Source: Scandinavium manionii (GTDB lineage: Bacteria; Pseudomonadota; Gammaproteobacteria; Enterobacterales; Enterobacteriaceae). From it: a stretch of 64,000 bases of DNA. Made by a program: the position numbers and the translations under genes. The notes under the pieces are model-generated. The model ran no database searches. It saw only the letters and a list, made by a program, of their open reading frames with translations, and was not told the DNA's origin. Location: assembly GCF_024764775.1 (NCBI RefSeq), contig NZ_JALIGC010000028.1, positions 1 through 64,000 on the forward strand, given 5' to 3'. Shown here in pieces: positions 8,499 through 17,153 of the stretch; position 1 is the first letter of the stretch; every line of letters begins with the position of its first letter.

Positions 8499-10043
8499 AT
8501 GGCCGAATCCCAACCGCTATCCACCGCCCCTGAGGGGGCGGAATATCTCAGAGCGGTGCTGCGTGCGCCGGTCTATGAAGCCGTCCAGGTCACGCCGTTG
8601 CAGAAAATGGAGAAAATCTCCGCGCGTCTCGACAACGTGGTGCTGGTGAAGCGCGAAGACCGTCAGCCGGTTCACAGCTTCAAGCTGCGCGGTGCGTACG
8701 CGATGATGGCGAGTTTGACCGAAGAGCAAAAAGCGTGTGGTGTGATTACTGCCTCTGCGGGAAATCACGCCCAGGGCGTAGCGTTTTCATCGGCCCGTCT
8801 GGGCATTAAAGCGCTGATTGTGATGCCGGTGGCGACCGCGGATATCAAAGTTGATGCGGTGCGTGGTTTTGGTGGTGAAGTGCTGCTGCATGGCGCGAAT
8901 TTCGATGAGGCCAAGGCCAAAGCTATCGAACTGGCGCAGCAGCAGGGCTTTACCTGGGTGCCACCGTTCGATCACCCGATGGTGATTGCCGGACAGGGCA
9001 CGCTGGCGCTGGAGCTGATTCAGCAGGATGCGCATCTCGATCGCGTATTCGTGCCGGTCGGCGGCGGCGGTTTGGCGGCCGGGGTCGCAGTGCTTATCAA
9101 ACAGCTGATGCCGCAAATCAAAGTGATCGCGGTGGAAGCGGAAGACTCTGCTTGTCTGAAGGCGGCGCTGGACGCCGGGCATCCGGTCGATTTACCCCGC
9201 GTCGGGCTGTTTGCCGAAGGCGTCGCAGTGAAGCGTATTGGCGATGAAACCTTCCGGCTGTGCCAGGAGTATCTCGACGATATCGTCACCGTCGACAGCG
9301 ACGCTATCTGTGCGGCAATGAAAGACCTGTTCGAAGATGTGCGTGCGGTGGCGGAACCGTCTGGTGCGCTGGCACTGGCGGGGATGAAAAAGTATATCGC
9401 GCAGCACAACATTCGCGGTGAACGCCTGGCGCACGTGCTGTCCGGGGCGAACGTTAATTTCCACGGATTGCGCTATGTGTCTGAACGCTGCGAATTGGGC
9501 GAACAGCGTGAAGCGCTGCTGGCGGTGACTATCCCGGAAGAGAAAGGCAGCTTCCTCAAGTTTTGCCAGCTGCTCGGCGGGCGTTCGGTAACGGAATTTA
9601 ACTACCGTTTTGCCGATGCCAAAGACGCCTGTATTTTCGTCGGCGTGCGTCTAAGCCGCGGCCTGGAAGAGCGCAAAGAGATCCTCGGCCTGTTGAATGA
9701 CGGGGGTTACAGTGTGGTGGATTTGTCTGACGATGAAATGGCGAAGCTGCACGTTCGCTATATGGTCGGCGGGCGTCCTTCAAAACCGTTGCAGGAACGT
9801 CTGTACAGCTTCGAATTCCCGGAATCGCCCGGCGCGTTGCTGAAATTTCTCTACACTCTCGGCACCCACTGGAATATTTCATTGTTCCATTATCGCAGCC
9901 ACGGTACTGACTATGGCCGCGTATTAGCCGGTTTTGAGCTGGGCGAGCACGAGCCGGATTTCGAAACCCGACTCAGCGAGTTGGGCTACGAATGTCACGA
10001 TGAAACCAATAACCCGGCGTTCAGGTTCTTCCTTGCGGGTTAA
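8499..10043 (+). CDS. ilvA: Threonine deaminase (biosynthetic)
   Basis: 514 aa, the long allosteric form. The N-terminal PLP catalytic domain has Lys62 (HSFKLRGAYAMM) and the glycine-rich loop GGGGLAAG. Two ACT-like regulatory domains follow from about residue 335 and bind isoleucine (inhibitor) and valine (activator). It makes 2-oxobutyrate, the first committed step to Ile. It is the last gene of the operon; in E. coli ilvY follows directly, but here 9 kb of accessory genes intervene. Confidence 0.97.
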   Translation: MAESQPLSTAPEGAEYLRAVLRAPVYEAVQVTPLQKMEKISARLDNVVLVKREDRQPVHSFKLRGAYAMMASLTEEQKACGVITASAGNHAQGVAFSSARLGIKALIVMPVATADIKVDAVRGFGGEVLLHGANFDEAKAKAIELAQQQGFTWVPPFDHPMVIAGQGTLALELIQQDAHLDRVFVPVGGGGLAAGVAVLIKQLMPQIKVIAVEAEDSACLKAALDAGHPVDLPRVGLFAEGVAVKRIGDETFRLCQEYLDDIVTVDSDAICAAMKDLFEDVRAVAEPSGALALAGMKKYIAQHNIRGERLAHVLSGANVNFHGLRYVSERCELGEQREALLAVTIPEEKGSFLKFCQLLGGRSVTEFNYRFADAKDACIFVGVRLSRGLEERKEILGLLNDGGYSVVDLSDDEMAKLHVRYMVGGRPSKPLQERLYSFEFPESPGALLKFLYTLGTHWNISLFHYRSHGTDYGRVLAGFELGEHEPDFETRLSELGYECHDETNNPAFRFFLAG

Positions 10044-10054
10044 CCCTAATAAAA

Positions 10055-10082
10055 AGGGGATACCTGGCTTAGGTTATCCCCT
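10055..10082 (+). terminator. Hairpin ending the ilv operon
   Basis: A 7-bp aggggat/atcccct stem extended by acct/aggt with a one-base bulge and a 5-nt loop, 11 nt after the ilvA stop. The T-rich tract (tcttttctctttt) starts about 9 nt later, so termination may be weak or helped by Rho. Confidence 0.65.
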
Positions 10083-10145
10083 GCCATATATCTTTTCTCT
10101 TTTATGACAAAGCACGTGATATTATTCGTCCTTCAGGGACAAAAG

Positions 10146-10161
10146 TGTGATGCCATTCATA
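10146..10161 (+). promoter_or_regulatory. Possible CRP site upstream of the PTS operon
   Basis: TGTGA, six bases, TCATA: a perfect left half and a four-of-five right half of the CRP consensus, 125 bp before the EIIA start. A catabolite-controlled sugar operon would be expected to have such a site. The rest of the 10083-10286 gap is AT-rich, and I see no clear -35/-10 pair. Confidence 0.4.
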
Positions 10162-10286
10162 ATAAACCGCTCACCACGTTGCGCCAGCCTTAGCTCATTT
10201 TTTGGGGGCAATACTTGTCGCCCGACCACTTTTCCTGCATTAGTATTGTCTGTAGTTAATTTATAACGGCTGCAGAGGATATTCAG

Positions 10287-10799
10287 GTGAGAACGGATAT
10301 AAGTGATGCCCCGAATGAAAATGTCCAGGAGTGTGAATATTTTCTACCTCAATTCACCTTTCTGGATAAGCACTATAATAATTCCACGGTGTTTTTTACT
10401 TCATTATATTTACTGCTTAAAGAGAAAGGCTACGTTCGGGACTCTTTTCTTGAAGCGATAATCACCCGTGAAAAAGTTTATCCAACGGGTTTACCCACAT
10501 TACCGGTGGCGATAGCACTCCCTCATACTGACCCTCAGCACGTAATCCGCCCCTTTATCTCCGTGACACGGTTGTCACAACCTATTGCCTGGCATGAGAT
10601 GGGCAATGATGACAACATATTGCACGTTCATTTTATTGTTTTGCTGGGTTTTATTGACCATAGCAGCCACCTGGCTGCGCTGCAAAAGCTGATGGATTGC
10701 CTTGCGGATGAAGAGGTTATCCAGGCACTACGTGAAATAGAAGATGTAGATACCTTTTTGAGTACCCTCACATCAAGACTGCAATTGGATAAGGATTGA
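10287..10799 (+). CDS. PTS EIIA, fructose/galactitol type
   Basis: A 170-aa single-domain EIIA of the PTS_EIIA_2 family. The phosphorylated histidine is His80 in IALPHTD, preceded by the family's REKVYPTGLPT segment. It would take phosphate from HPr and pass it to the EIIB encoded next. The start is GTG after AGAGGAT (10274-10280); no in-frame ATG is nearby. It is the first gene of a + operon with EIIB 4 nt away. DNA in this gene is richer in A/T than the ilv genes, which suggests acquisition. The substrate is unknown; galactitol-type EIIAs serve several polyols and ketoses. Confidence 0.85.
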   Translation: MRTDISDAPNENVQECEYFLPQFTFLDKHYNNSTVFFTSLYLLLKEKGYVRDSFLEAIITREKVYPTGLPTLPVAIALPHTDPQHVIRPFISVTRLSQPIAWHEMGNDDNILHVHFIVLLGFIDHSSHLAALQKLMDCLADEEVIQALREIEDVDTFLSTLTSRLQLDKD

Positions 10800-10803
10800 T
10801 AAA

Positions 10804-11088
10804 ATGAAAAAAGTCATTGTTGCTTGTGGAAGCGGTGTTGCTACCTCACAAACGGTTGCCAGTAAAGTCACACGTTTATTAAATGAACGAAATCAGACAC
10901 ACATAAAAGTTGAAGTTATCGACCTGAAATCCCTCGATAGTCATATTAAAGACAGTGCTGCTTATATCGCCATTACTAAAGTTGATAAGCAATATCCTAT
11001 CCCGGTAATTAACGGGATTGCATTCTTAACTGGCATGGGGATGGAACAGGAATTACAAAAAGTCATCGATGCCTGTAATAAGGCGTAG
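10804..11088 (+). CDS. PTS EIIB, galactitol type
   Basis: A 94-aa IIB of the galactitol family. The phosphocysteine is Cys8 in the P-loop-like ACGSGVATS. A cytoplasmic domain made as a separate protein, as in GatB. It carries phosphate from EIIA to the sugar during transport by EIIC. Five nt separate it from the EIIA stop, so both are read from one message. Confidence 0.88.
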   Translation: MKKVIVACGSGVATSQTVASKVTRLLNERNQTHIKVEVIDLKSLDSHIKDSAAYIAITKVDKQYPIPVINGIAFLTGMGMEQELQKVIDACNKA

Positions 11089-11126
11089 CTCTTTAATCCG
11101 TATAATTATTTTAGTGGAGAAGTGCT

Positions 11127-12527
11127 ATGGACTTTCTGGGTGTAGTCATAAATTACATTTTGAATTTAGGCGCGCCGGTTTTTGTGCCCTTTATTATGCT
11201 ACTTGCCGGGCTGGCAGTGCGAATGAAATTTCGTGATGCGGCATCGGCAGCCATCACGCTGGGTGTCGCATTTGTTGGTATGAGTATGCTGATCGGTTTT
11301 ATGGTTGATGCTATCGGTATCGCTGCTCAGACCATGATGAAACGCACCGGCCTTGAACTCAGCATTGTCGACGGCGGCTGGACGACGATGGCGAATATCT
11401 CATGGGCGTGGCCCTATGCGTTCGCCATGTTTCCGCTTCAGGTTGGCGTAAATATTGTGATGTTGATGCTGAATAAAACCAATACCTTTAATGCGGACCT
11501 CTGGAACGTGTGGGGTAAGATCTTTACTGCATTTATTGTGGTGAGTGTCACCACCCCATTGTTCGGTCCCGCCTGGAGCCTGGTACTGGCGTTCCTGATC
11601 GCTGCCTTCCAGATCATTATGGAGCTGAATGCCGGCGATATTCACCAGCACCGTATCGAGGAGCTGACGGGGATCCCCGGCGTCACCTGTACCCACCGGA
11701 TGGTGTTCTTTGGCGCAATCTATTACCCCTTCGATCTGCTGCTGCGCAAAATCCCGGTCTGCAATAAACCGATGGATGCTACAGCACTACGCGCCAGGGT
11801 CGGCGTATTTGCTGAAAATCACATCATCGGCTTTATTCTGGGGATCCTGTTCGGGGCCATCGCAGGCTATAGCGTGGCTAAAACGTTAATGCTGGGTGTA
11901 CAGGCGTCGACGGCCCTGGTTCTGTTCCCGATGATTTCCAAGCTCTTTATGCAGGCGCTGTCGCCTATCTCAGAGGCGATAAGCGATTACATGAACAAGA
12001 AATTCTCCGGACGTAAGCTGTTTGTCGGTATCGACTGGCCGTTTATGGGAGGGGCGAGTGAAATCTGGTTTGCCATCATCGTGGCCATTCCGTTTACGCT
12101 GCTGTGGGCGTTGATCCTGCCAGGTAACAAGATTCTGCCCTTCGCGGGCATCATCAATATTGCGCTGATCGTCCCGGCATACCTGGTCACTCGTGGTAAC
12201 ACCCTGCGCATGGTGATCCTGAGCATCATCGGCGTGCCGTTTTTCCTGTTCGTGGGGACACAGTTTGCACCGATGATTACCGATCTGGGGCTGGCGACTA
12301 AAGCGATAACCATTCCTGCGGGCCAGTTGATTTCAAACAGCTCGATTGATGCGCCGGTCTTTACCTGGGCGTTCTCCTTCCTGTTTAAATTCCTGGAAGG
12401 TCATTTTCTCCCGCTGCTGTTTGCTGCCTGGTGGGCCTGTGGCTACTTCTTCTACTCCCGTGAATTGCGCCGTGAAAGTGCTCTGGCTCAGCGGGAAGCG
12501 CAACAGCAGGAGAAGGTGCAGGTGTAA
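11127..12527 (+). CDS. PTS EIIC, galactitol-type permease
   Basis: A 466-aa inner-membrane protein of the EIIC-Gat family with many hydrophobic segments and the family's GGASEIWFAI region near residue 310. It transports and binds the sugar that EIIB phosphorylates. It starts at ATG 11127 after GTGGAGAAG. A terminator-like hairpin follows the stop, so the three transport genes can form a transcript separate from the regulator and enzyme genes. Confidence 0.87.
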   Translation: MDFLGVVINYILNLGAPVFVPFIMLLAGLAVRMKFRDAASAAITLGVAFVGMSMLIGFMVDAIGIAAQTMMKRTGLELSIVDGGWTTMANISWAWPYAFAMFPLQVGVNIVMLMLNKTNTFNADLWNVWGKIFTAFIVVSVTTPLFGPAWSLVLAFLIAAFQIIMELNAGDIHQHRIEELTGIPGVTCTHRMVFFGAIYYPFDLLLRKIPVCNKPMDATALRARVGVFAENHIIGFILGILFGAIAGYSVAKTLMLGVQASTALVLFPMISKLFMQALSPISEAISDYMNKKFSGRKLFVGIDWPFMGGASEIWFAIIVAIPFTLLWALILPGNKILPFAGIINIALIVPAYLVTRGNTLRMVILSIIGVPFFLFVGTQFAPMITDLGLATKAITIPAGQLISNSSIDAPVFTWAFSFLFKFLEGHFLPLLFAAWWACGYFFYSRELRRESALAQREAQQQEKVQV

Positions 12528-12547
12528 CACTGGAATTCACGTTGATC

Positions 12548-12578
12548 TCTGGCGGCATGCTCCGTCGCCAGATTTTTT
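12548..12578 (+). terminator. Terminator-like hairpin between EIIC and the regulator
   Basis: A 7-bp stem (tctggcg / cgccaga) with an 11-nt loop, followed by six T. It lies inside what otherwise looks like one operon and would lower expression of the downstream regulator and catabolic genes unless read through. Confidence 0.6.
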
Positions 12579-12596
12579 CTTCGCAGGAGAATGGGC

Positions 12597-14660
12597 ATGG
12601 CTATGGATAAACGCGTTGTCGAAGTTCTGGATGCCATTGTGAACGACCCCAGCATTACGGGGACGAAACTTGAAGAACAGTTTTGCCTGACGCGTAAGCA
12701 ACTGAGCTATACGTTGAAAAAAGTGAATGACTATCTGGAATCGAATCACTTTGATCGCATTAATCGGCTGAAGACAGGGAAATTACACATCCCGCGTCAT
12801 GTGATTGAGTACTTTCGTCAGAATCAGACCTCAGTGATTGAACACCGCTATCTGTTTTCGGAAGAAGAGCGGGGGCAGATGATCATTTTCATGCTGCTGA
12901 CACGCAGTGAAAGGTTATCGCTGCTGCACCTCTCCTCATCGCTGGGAGTGAGCCAGAACACGATCATCAATGACCTGAAAAAAGTGCGTATCGAGGTTAT
13001 CGAACACGGACTGGAGGTCAGTTACGATCGGGGAAATGGTTATCATGTTCTCGGTGAGGAACTGGAAAAGCGCTATCTGCTGTTGAACTGTTTACGCCGT
13101 GTGTTGGAAATTCCGGTGGCGAAAAATATCATCGCCCAATATCACAACGTGATGAGCGAGCACCTGGAGAAGGTCGGTAACGTTTTTAGTGAAATAGAAA
13201 AACGCTTTAAAATTCAATTTACCGATCGTCAACTTCAGGAACTTATTTATTTTATCTGCTTTGTCCTCCACCGTATTAAATCGGGTAAAGATCTGGTTCA
13301 TATTCCGGGTAGTTATGCTGATATTAGTCGAAGCAGAGCATTTACTCTGATGCAAAGCGTTATCAGTAAAATCAATATTAATAGCGAAAATGAACTGATT
13401 TTCCTGACGGCACTGATCCAGAGTTCGAATGTTCAGAGTGTTGCGGACAAATATTTTCATCTGGACACCATGTTACTTGATAGCGTAGTGGCGGTAGTCG
13501 ATAATTTTGAGAAAATAAGTTGTGTCACGATTAAAGAGAAAAATGAGCTGATTGAAAAAATCTATCAGCACTGGAAGCCTGCGTATTATCGTATTCGTTA
13601 TCATCTGCTTAACACCAGTAGTGTTCACGATTTGGTGGTGAAAGAGTTTAGTCACCTGCATGAAATGGTGCGCCGGGCGTCAGTGCCGTTTGAGAAACTT
13701 TTGCATTGTGAAATTCCGGACGAAGAGATGGCGTTTCTGACTGTATTATTTGGTGGCTGGTTGACGCGAGAGGGCGTTATTCACCAAATTAATCTGCAGA
13801 AAACGGCAGTGGTGGTCTGCGAGAACAGCGCCACGATTTCGACCTACCTGTTCCTGACCCTGCAAGTGTTGTTTCCCGAGCTGCATTTCACCCAGATGCT
13901 GTCCCGTCGAGAGTTTGAGCGTTACACCGGTCATTACGATGTCGTATTCTCCACCACCCACCTGAATACCAACAAGATGGTGTTTGTGGTGAATTCCTCG
14001 ATCAGCAGTATCCACAAAAGCGCTTTCCGCAATCATGTACTCAGCGCCTTGCAGGGCGTGGATCCGAATATTATTCAGATTGAGCAGTTGCTGCTGATTT
14101 TCGAGCGTTTTGGCAACATCATCGATCACCAGGGGCTACAGAGGGCGCTTGCCAGCTATATTTACGCGGAAAACAACGCCATCAGTGCCGTGGGCAGTTT
14201 TGAGCCGCCGACGCCATCCTTAACCGATCTGCTCAGCCGGGCGCACGTCCATTTTGCCGCCGAACTGCCTGATAGCTGGCAGCAGGCGATTACCCAGGCG
14301 TCAGCGTCGTTGCTGCGAACGGGCGTCATTGAGCCGCGCTACGTGCAAATTATGCTCAATAAAATTGCTGAAGAGCAGCCCTATATTATGCTGGCTGACG
14401 GCGTCATTATTGCGCATGCTGGCATTGATGACGGTGCCCTGGAAACCGGTATGGCGCTGCTACGCTTACCGCGTAAAATCGCCTTCGCCGATTATATGCA
14501 TGCCGATATTATTATTGTTCTGGCCACCCATAATCCGCAAAAACACGTAAAGGCTTTAGCTCAATTAAATGAATTTCTCGAATTTTATGATGGCGTGAAT
14601 GTTATTCGTCAGGCGCGAGATGAGCATGCCCTGATAATGGAAATTGCACGCCAACATTAA
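12597..14660 (+). CDS. PRD-domain transcriptional regulator (MtlR/LicR type)
   Basis: A regulator of about 687 aa. In order: an N-terminal HTH (about 3-50), a second winged HTH of Mga type (about 85-150), two PRD domains (about 190-395, with FVLHRIKSG and HWKPAYYRIRYHL histidines), an EIIB-like domain with VVVCENSATIS (about 402-490) and a C-terminal EIIA-like domain with VIIAHAG (about 540-680). Such proteins are DNA-binding activators whose activity is set by PTS phosphorylation. ATG 12597 is preferred over ATG 12591 because AGGAG at 12585-12589 is then 7 nt away rather than 1. It probably controls this cluster. Confidence 0.85.
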   Translation: MAMDKRVVEVLDAIVNDPSITGTKLEEQFCLTRKQLSYTLKKVNDYLESNHFDRINRLKTGKLHIPRHVIEYFRQNQTSVIEHRYLFSEEERGQMIIFMLLTRSERLSLLHLSSSLGVSQNTIINDLKKVRIEVIEHGLEVSYDRGNGYHVLGEELEKRYLLLNCLRRVLEIPVAKNIIAQYHNVMSEHLEKVGNVFSEIEKRFKIQFTDRQLQELIYFICFVLHRIKSGKDLVHIPGSYADISRSRAFTLMQSVISKININSENELIFLTALIQSSNVQSVADKYFHLDTMLLDSVVAVVDNFEKISCVTIKEKNELIEKIYQHWKPAYYRIRYHLLNTSSVHDLVVKEFSHLHEMVRRASVPFEKLLHCEIPDEEMAFLTVLFGGWLTREGVIHQINLQKTAVVVCENSATISTYLFLTLQVLFPELHFTQMLSRREFERYTGHYDVVFSTTHLNTNKMVFVVNSSISSIHKSAFRNHVLSALQGVDPNIIQIEQLLLIFERFGNIIDHQGLQRALASYIYAENNAISAVGSFEPPTPSLTDLLSRAHVHFAAELPDSWQQAITQASASLLRTGVIEPRYVQIMLNKIAEEQPYIMLADGVIIAHAGIDDGALETGMALLRLPRKIAFADYMHADIIIVLATHNPQKHVKALAQLNEFLEFYDGVNVIRQARDEHALIMEIARQH

Positions 14661-14763
14661 TTAATTATTGAACTCCGTTGTAGCTCATATATTGCAACGC
14701 TATTTCACGGCGATGACTGCCGGGATAACACTCACCCTTAACACTGTAAATAGGATAAACATT

Positions 14764-15426
14764 ATGTTGGAAATTCAAAAGAAAAATGTCGTTGAAATGG
14801 CCAGAACCGCGCAACAATGGGGGCTGTGTAAACACAAAGCCGGTAATTCCAGCGTGCGGGATAAAGACACTGGGCTTATTCTGGTGACCCCAACCACCAT
14901 TGATAAAATGCATTTAACGCCAAGGGATATTGTGGTTATGGATGTTGAGGCTAATGTCATTGAAAGCGAAGCCGGTTTACGCCCCACCAGTGAATGCCTG
15001 ATGCATATTGAGATTTATAAAACGCGTCCGGACGTTTTTGCCATCTCCCATACTCACTCTCTTTACGCCACGTCATTTGCCGTGTTGAACAAATCGATTC
15101 CTGCAGTGGTATACGAATGCGCCATTCTCAATCTGAAAGATGGGGTGATCCCGGTCGCGCCGTATGGCCGCCCGGGAACGACGGCGCTGTCGAATAGCGT
15201 CATCGAGCCTATTAAACGTGCGGATGCCATCCTGATGGAAAAACATGGCGCGATTGGGGTGGATAACGATCCGTACGAAGCGGTGTTGAAATCCGCCTAT
15301 CTCGAAGAGATGGCACAGATTTACTACCACGCGCTGATGATCAACGGCGGCAAAGAGCCAGAGTCTTTCGCACCGGAAGAGCTGCAGCGCTGGGAGTATC
15401 CGTCCCAGATTAAGTTTGCCCGCTAG
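14764..15426 (+). CDS. Class II aldolase, FucA-like
   Basis: A 220-aa protein of the class II aldolase/adducin family, close to L-fuculose-phosphate aldolase in length. It shows the phosphate-binding GNSSVR (28-32), the catalytic Glu77 (TSECLMH), and zinc ligands His96 and His98 (SHTHSLYA) and His161 (EKHGAIG). Family members split ketose 1-phosphates into dihydroxyacetone phosphate and an aldehyde; others are epimerases. Start ATG 14764 is chosen for AGGA at 14752-14755. The frame stays open to a TTG at 14668, but that stretch has no family match. It sits between the PTS regulator and dhaK-like genes. Confidence 0.85.
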   Translation: MLEIQKKNVVEMARTAQQWGLCKHKAGNSSVRDKDTGLILVTPTTIDKMHLTPRDIVVMDVEANVIESEAGLRPTSECLMHIEIYKTRPDVFAISHTHSLYATSFAVLNKSIPAVVYECAILNLKDGVIPVAPYGRPGTTALSNSVIEPIKRADAILMEKHGAIGVDNDPYEAVLKSAYLEEMAQIYYHALMINGGKEPESFAPEELQRWEYPSQIKFAR

Positions 15427-15440
15427 ACAACTTTTCGTCT

Positions 15441-15458
15441 CTCGCCCGGCCGGGCGAG
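15441..15458 (+). repeat. 18-bp perfect GC palindrome before the dhaK-like gene
   Basis: ctcgcccggccgggcgag is a perfect inverted repeat in the 50-bp gap between the aldolase and the first dhaK-like gene, 18 nt before the next ATG. It can form an mRNA hairpin or serve as a dyad operator. No T-run follows. Confidence 0.6.
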
Positions 15459-15476
15459 TCATCATGGAGAGAAGGC

Positions 15477-16487
15477 ATGAAGAAGTTTATTAATCAGGCA
15501 GAGGATTTTATCCCGCAGATGCTGGAAGGGATCTACCTGGCCCACCCCGATCGCTTCCGCTGCGTCAATGATGACCTGCACTGTTTAGCCTCCGCGCACC
15601 CGGTGTCGGGGAAGGTTGGCATTGTGACTGGCGGAGGTTCCGGACATCTGCCCTTGTTTCTCGGTTATGTCGGTGAGGGGATGCTGGATGGTTGTGCGAT
15701 CGGCGATGTCTTTCAGTCGCCATCGCCTGAGCAAATCCTGGCCGTCACACAGGCGGTGGATGGCGGGGCGGGCGTACTGTACCTGTATGGCAACTACAAC
15801 GGTGATATTTTTAATTTTGATATGGCAGCGGAAATGGCTGCGATGGAGAGTGATGTTCGCACCGCTACCGTGGTCGTGGCTGACGACTCGGCGGGCGCTG
15901 TCGCTGGCGAGGGGGTCACTACGCGGCGGGGTGTTGCGGGCATCTTTTTCGTCTACAAATGCGCCGGTGCGGCGGCGGCGAGAATGGATGACCTGGCCGC
16001 TGTGCGGCGCATTGCGCAAAAAGCCGCTGATAGTGTGCGCACGCTGGGCGTGGCGCTGTCTCCATGCATCGTACCGCGCATCGGCAAGCCGGGTTTTCAT
16101 CTTGGCGACAATGAGATGGAAATTGGCATGGGTATCCACGGTGAGAGTGGGATCCGTCGTGGCCCGCAGCTGAATGCAGAACAGATTGCCGAAGAGTTGA
16201 TGTCCTGGCTACTGGCAGATTCTCCTTGTCAGCAGGGTGATGAAGTGGCGGTGCTGATTAACGGTCTCGGGGCGACGCCGCTGGAAGAACTGTATCTGAT
16301 GTATCTCCATGTGAATCAGATTCTGGCTGACAGCAACCTCCGTGTGTTCCGGGTGTGGGTGGGTGAATTCGCCACCGCAATGGAGATGACGGGGATGTCC
16401 ATCAGCCTGATGCCAGTGGATGAGGAACTCAAAGTGCTGCTTAATGCTGGCGTCGATACGCCAATGTTCCGACAATTTCCCGCTTAA
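15477..16487 (+). CDS. Dihydroxyacetone kinase DhaK-like subunit (copy 1)
   Basis: 336 aa, one DAK1 domain. It keeps the substrate-binding residues known from E. coli DhaK: His57 in GGGSGH, Asp110 in GNYNGD, and His221 in MGIHGE, which forms the hemiaminal bond to the ketone. It differs from typical DhaK in GGGSGHLPL, where Glu-Pro is usual, so substrate choice may differ. With the next gene it should form a two-part kinase that binds dihydroxyacetone or a related triose or tetrose. GGAGAG precedes the ATG. Confidence 0.85.
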   Translation: MKKFINQAEDFIPQMLEGIYLAHPDRFRCVNDDLHCLASAHPVSGKVGIVTGGGSGHLPLFLGYVGEGMLDGCAIGDVFQSPSPEQILAVTQAVDGGAGVLYLYGNYNGDIFNFDMAAEMAAMESDVRTATVVVADDSAGAVAGEGVTTRRGVAGIFFVYKCAGAAAARMDDLAAVRRIAQKAADSVRTLGVALSPCIVPRIGKPGFHLGDNEMEIGMGIHGESGIRRGPQLNAEQIAEELMSWLLADSPCQQGDEVAVLINGLGATPLEELYLMYLHVNQILADSNLRVFRVWVGEFATAMEMTGMSISLMPVDEELKVLLNAGVDTPMFRQFPA

Positions 16488-16496
16488 GGAGGTGTT

Positions 16497-17138
16497 ATGA
16501 CGTGGGATACACAAGCGTTGCGGCAGCTTTTTGCACAGTGGGCACAGGTGATGATGAGTAATAAACCGATGCTGACCGAACTGGACAGTGTTGTGGGCGA
16601 TGGCGACCTGGGGCTGACCATGAGCGATGGTTTTGCCGCAGCATATGCCTGCGCTCAGCATAGTAACGAACGCGATCTGGGACGTTTTTTCTATCTGACG
16701 GGCAAGGCGATGGCTGCGGCGGTACCCTCTACCATGGGCACGCTCATGGCTTCAGGACTGATGCAGGCCGGCAGGGTATTTAAAGCGCGGGAAACGATGG
16801 CCCCGGAAGAGGTGGGCACATTTTTCCAGGCCTGGTATGACGGCGTACAGCAGCGCGGCAAAGCGCAGCCTGGCGAAAAAACGTTTCTTGATGGCATGGT
16901 ACCGGCCCTGGCGGCGCTGAACAGCCCTGCAGATCCACTGACGCAGGCGCGGGAGGCTTTACGACAAGCACAACAGGGCGTACTCCAGACGACAACCATG
17001 GTGGCGAAACATGGTCGTGCGGCCATTCATGGCGAGCGCTCACGGAGTTTTGTCGATCCCGGCGCGATGGTCGCTCAACTGCTCATACAGGGCTACTTTA
17101 ACTTTGTTCAGGTTATTTGCCCGCGGGAAGGGCAGTAA
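16497..17138 (+). CDS. Dihydroxyacetone kinase DhaL-like subunit (copy 1)
   Basis: 213 aa, one DAK2 domain. The three Mg-nucleotide aspartates are present at exactly the E. coli positions (Asp30, Asp35, Asp37 in LDSVVGDGD). Two changes are odd: the usual GDGDHG is GDGDLG, and the glycine-rich nucleotide loop (GGASG in the other copy) is replaced by VPSTMG. It lies 9 nt after dhaK copy 1 with a strong GGAGG site. It could be a phosphate acceptor for the adjacent HPr-like protein or an ATP-using variant; the sequence does not decide. Confidence 0.8.
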   Translation: MTWDTQALRQLFAQWAQVMMSNKPMLTELDSVVGDGDLGLTMSDGFAAAYACAQHSNERDLGRFFYLTGKAMAAAVPSTMGTLMASGLMQAGRVFKARETMAPEEVGTFFQAWYDGVQQRGKAQPGEKTFLDGMVPALAALNSPADPLTQAREALRQAQQGVLQTTTMVAKHGRAAIHGERSRSFVDPGAMVAQLLIQGYFNFVQVICPREGQ

Positions 17139-17153
17139 GAAAGGACGGTGATT

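Noticed and set aside
10804..11088. EIIB as part of a true galactitol (gat) operon
   Set aside because: No galactitol-1-phosphate dehydrogenase or tagatose-bisphosphate aldolase genes are present; only the PTS family is shared.
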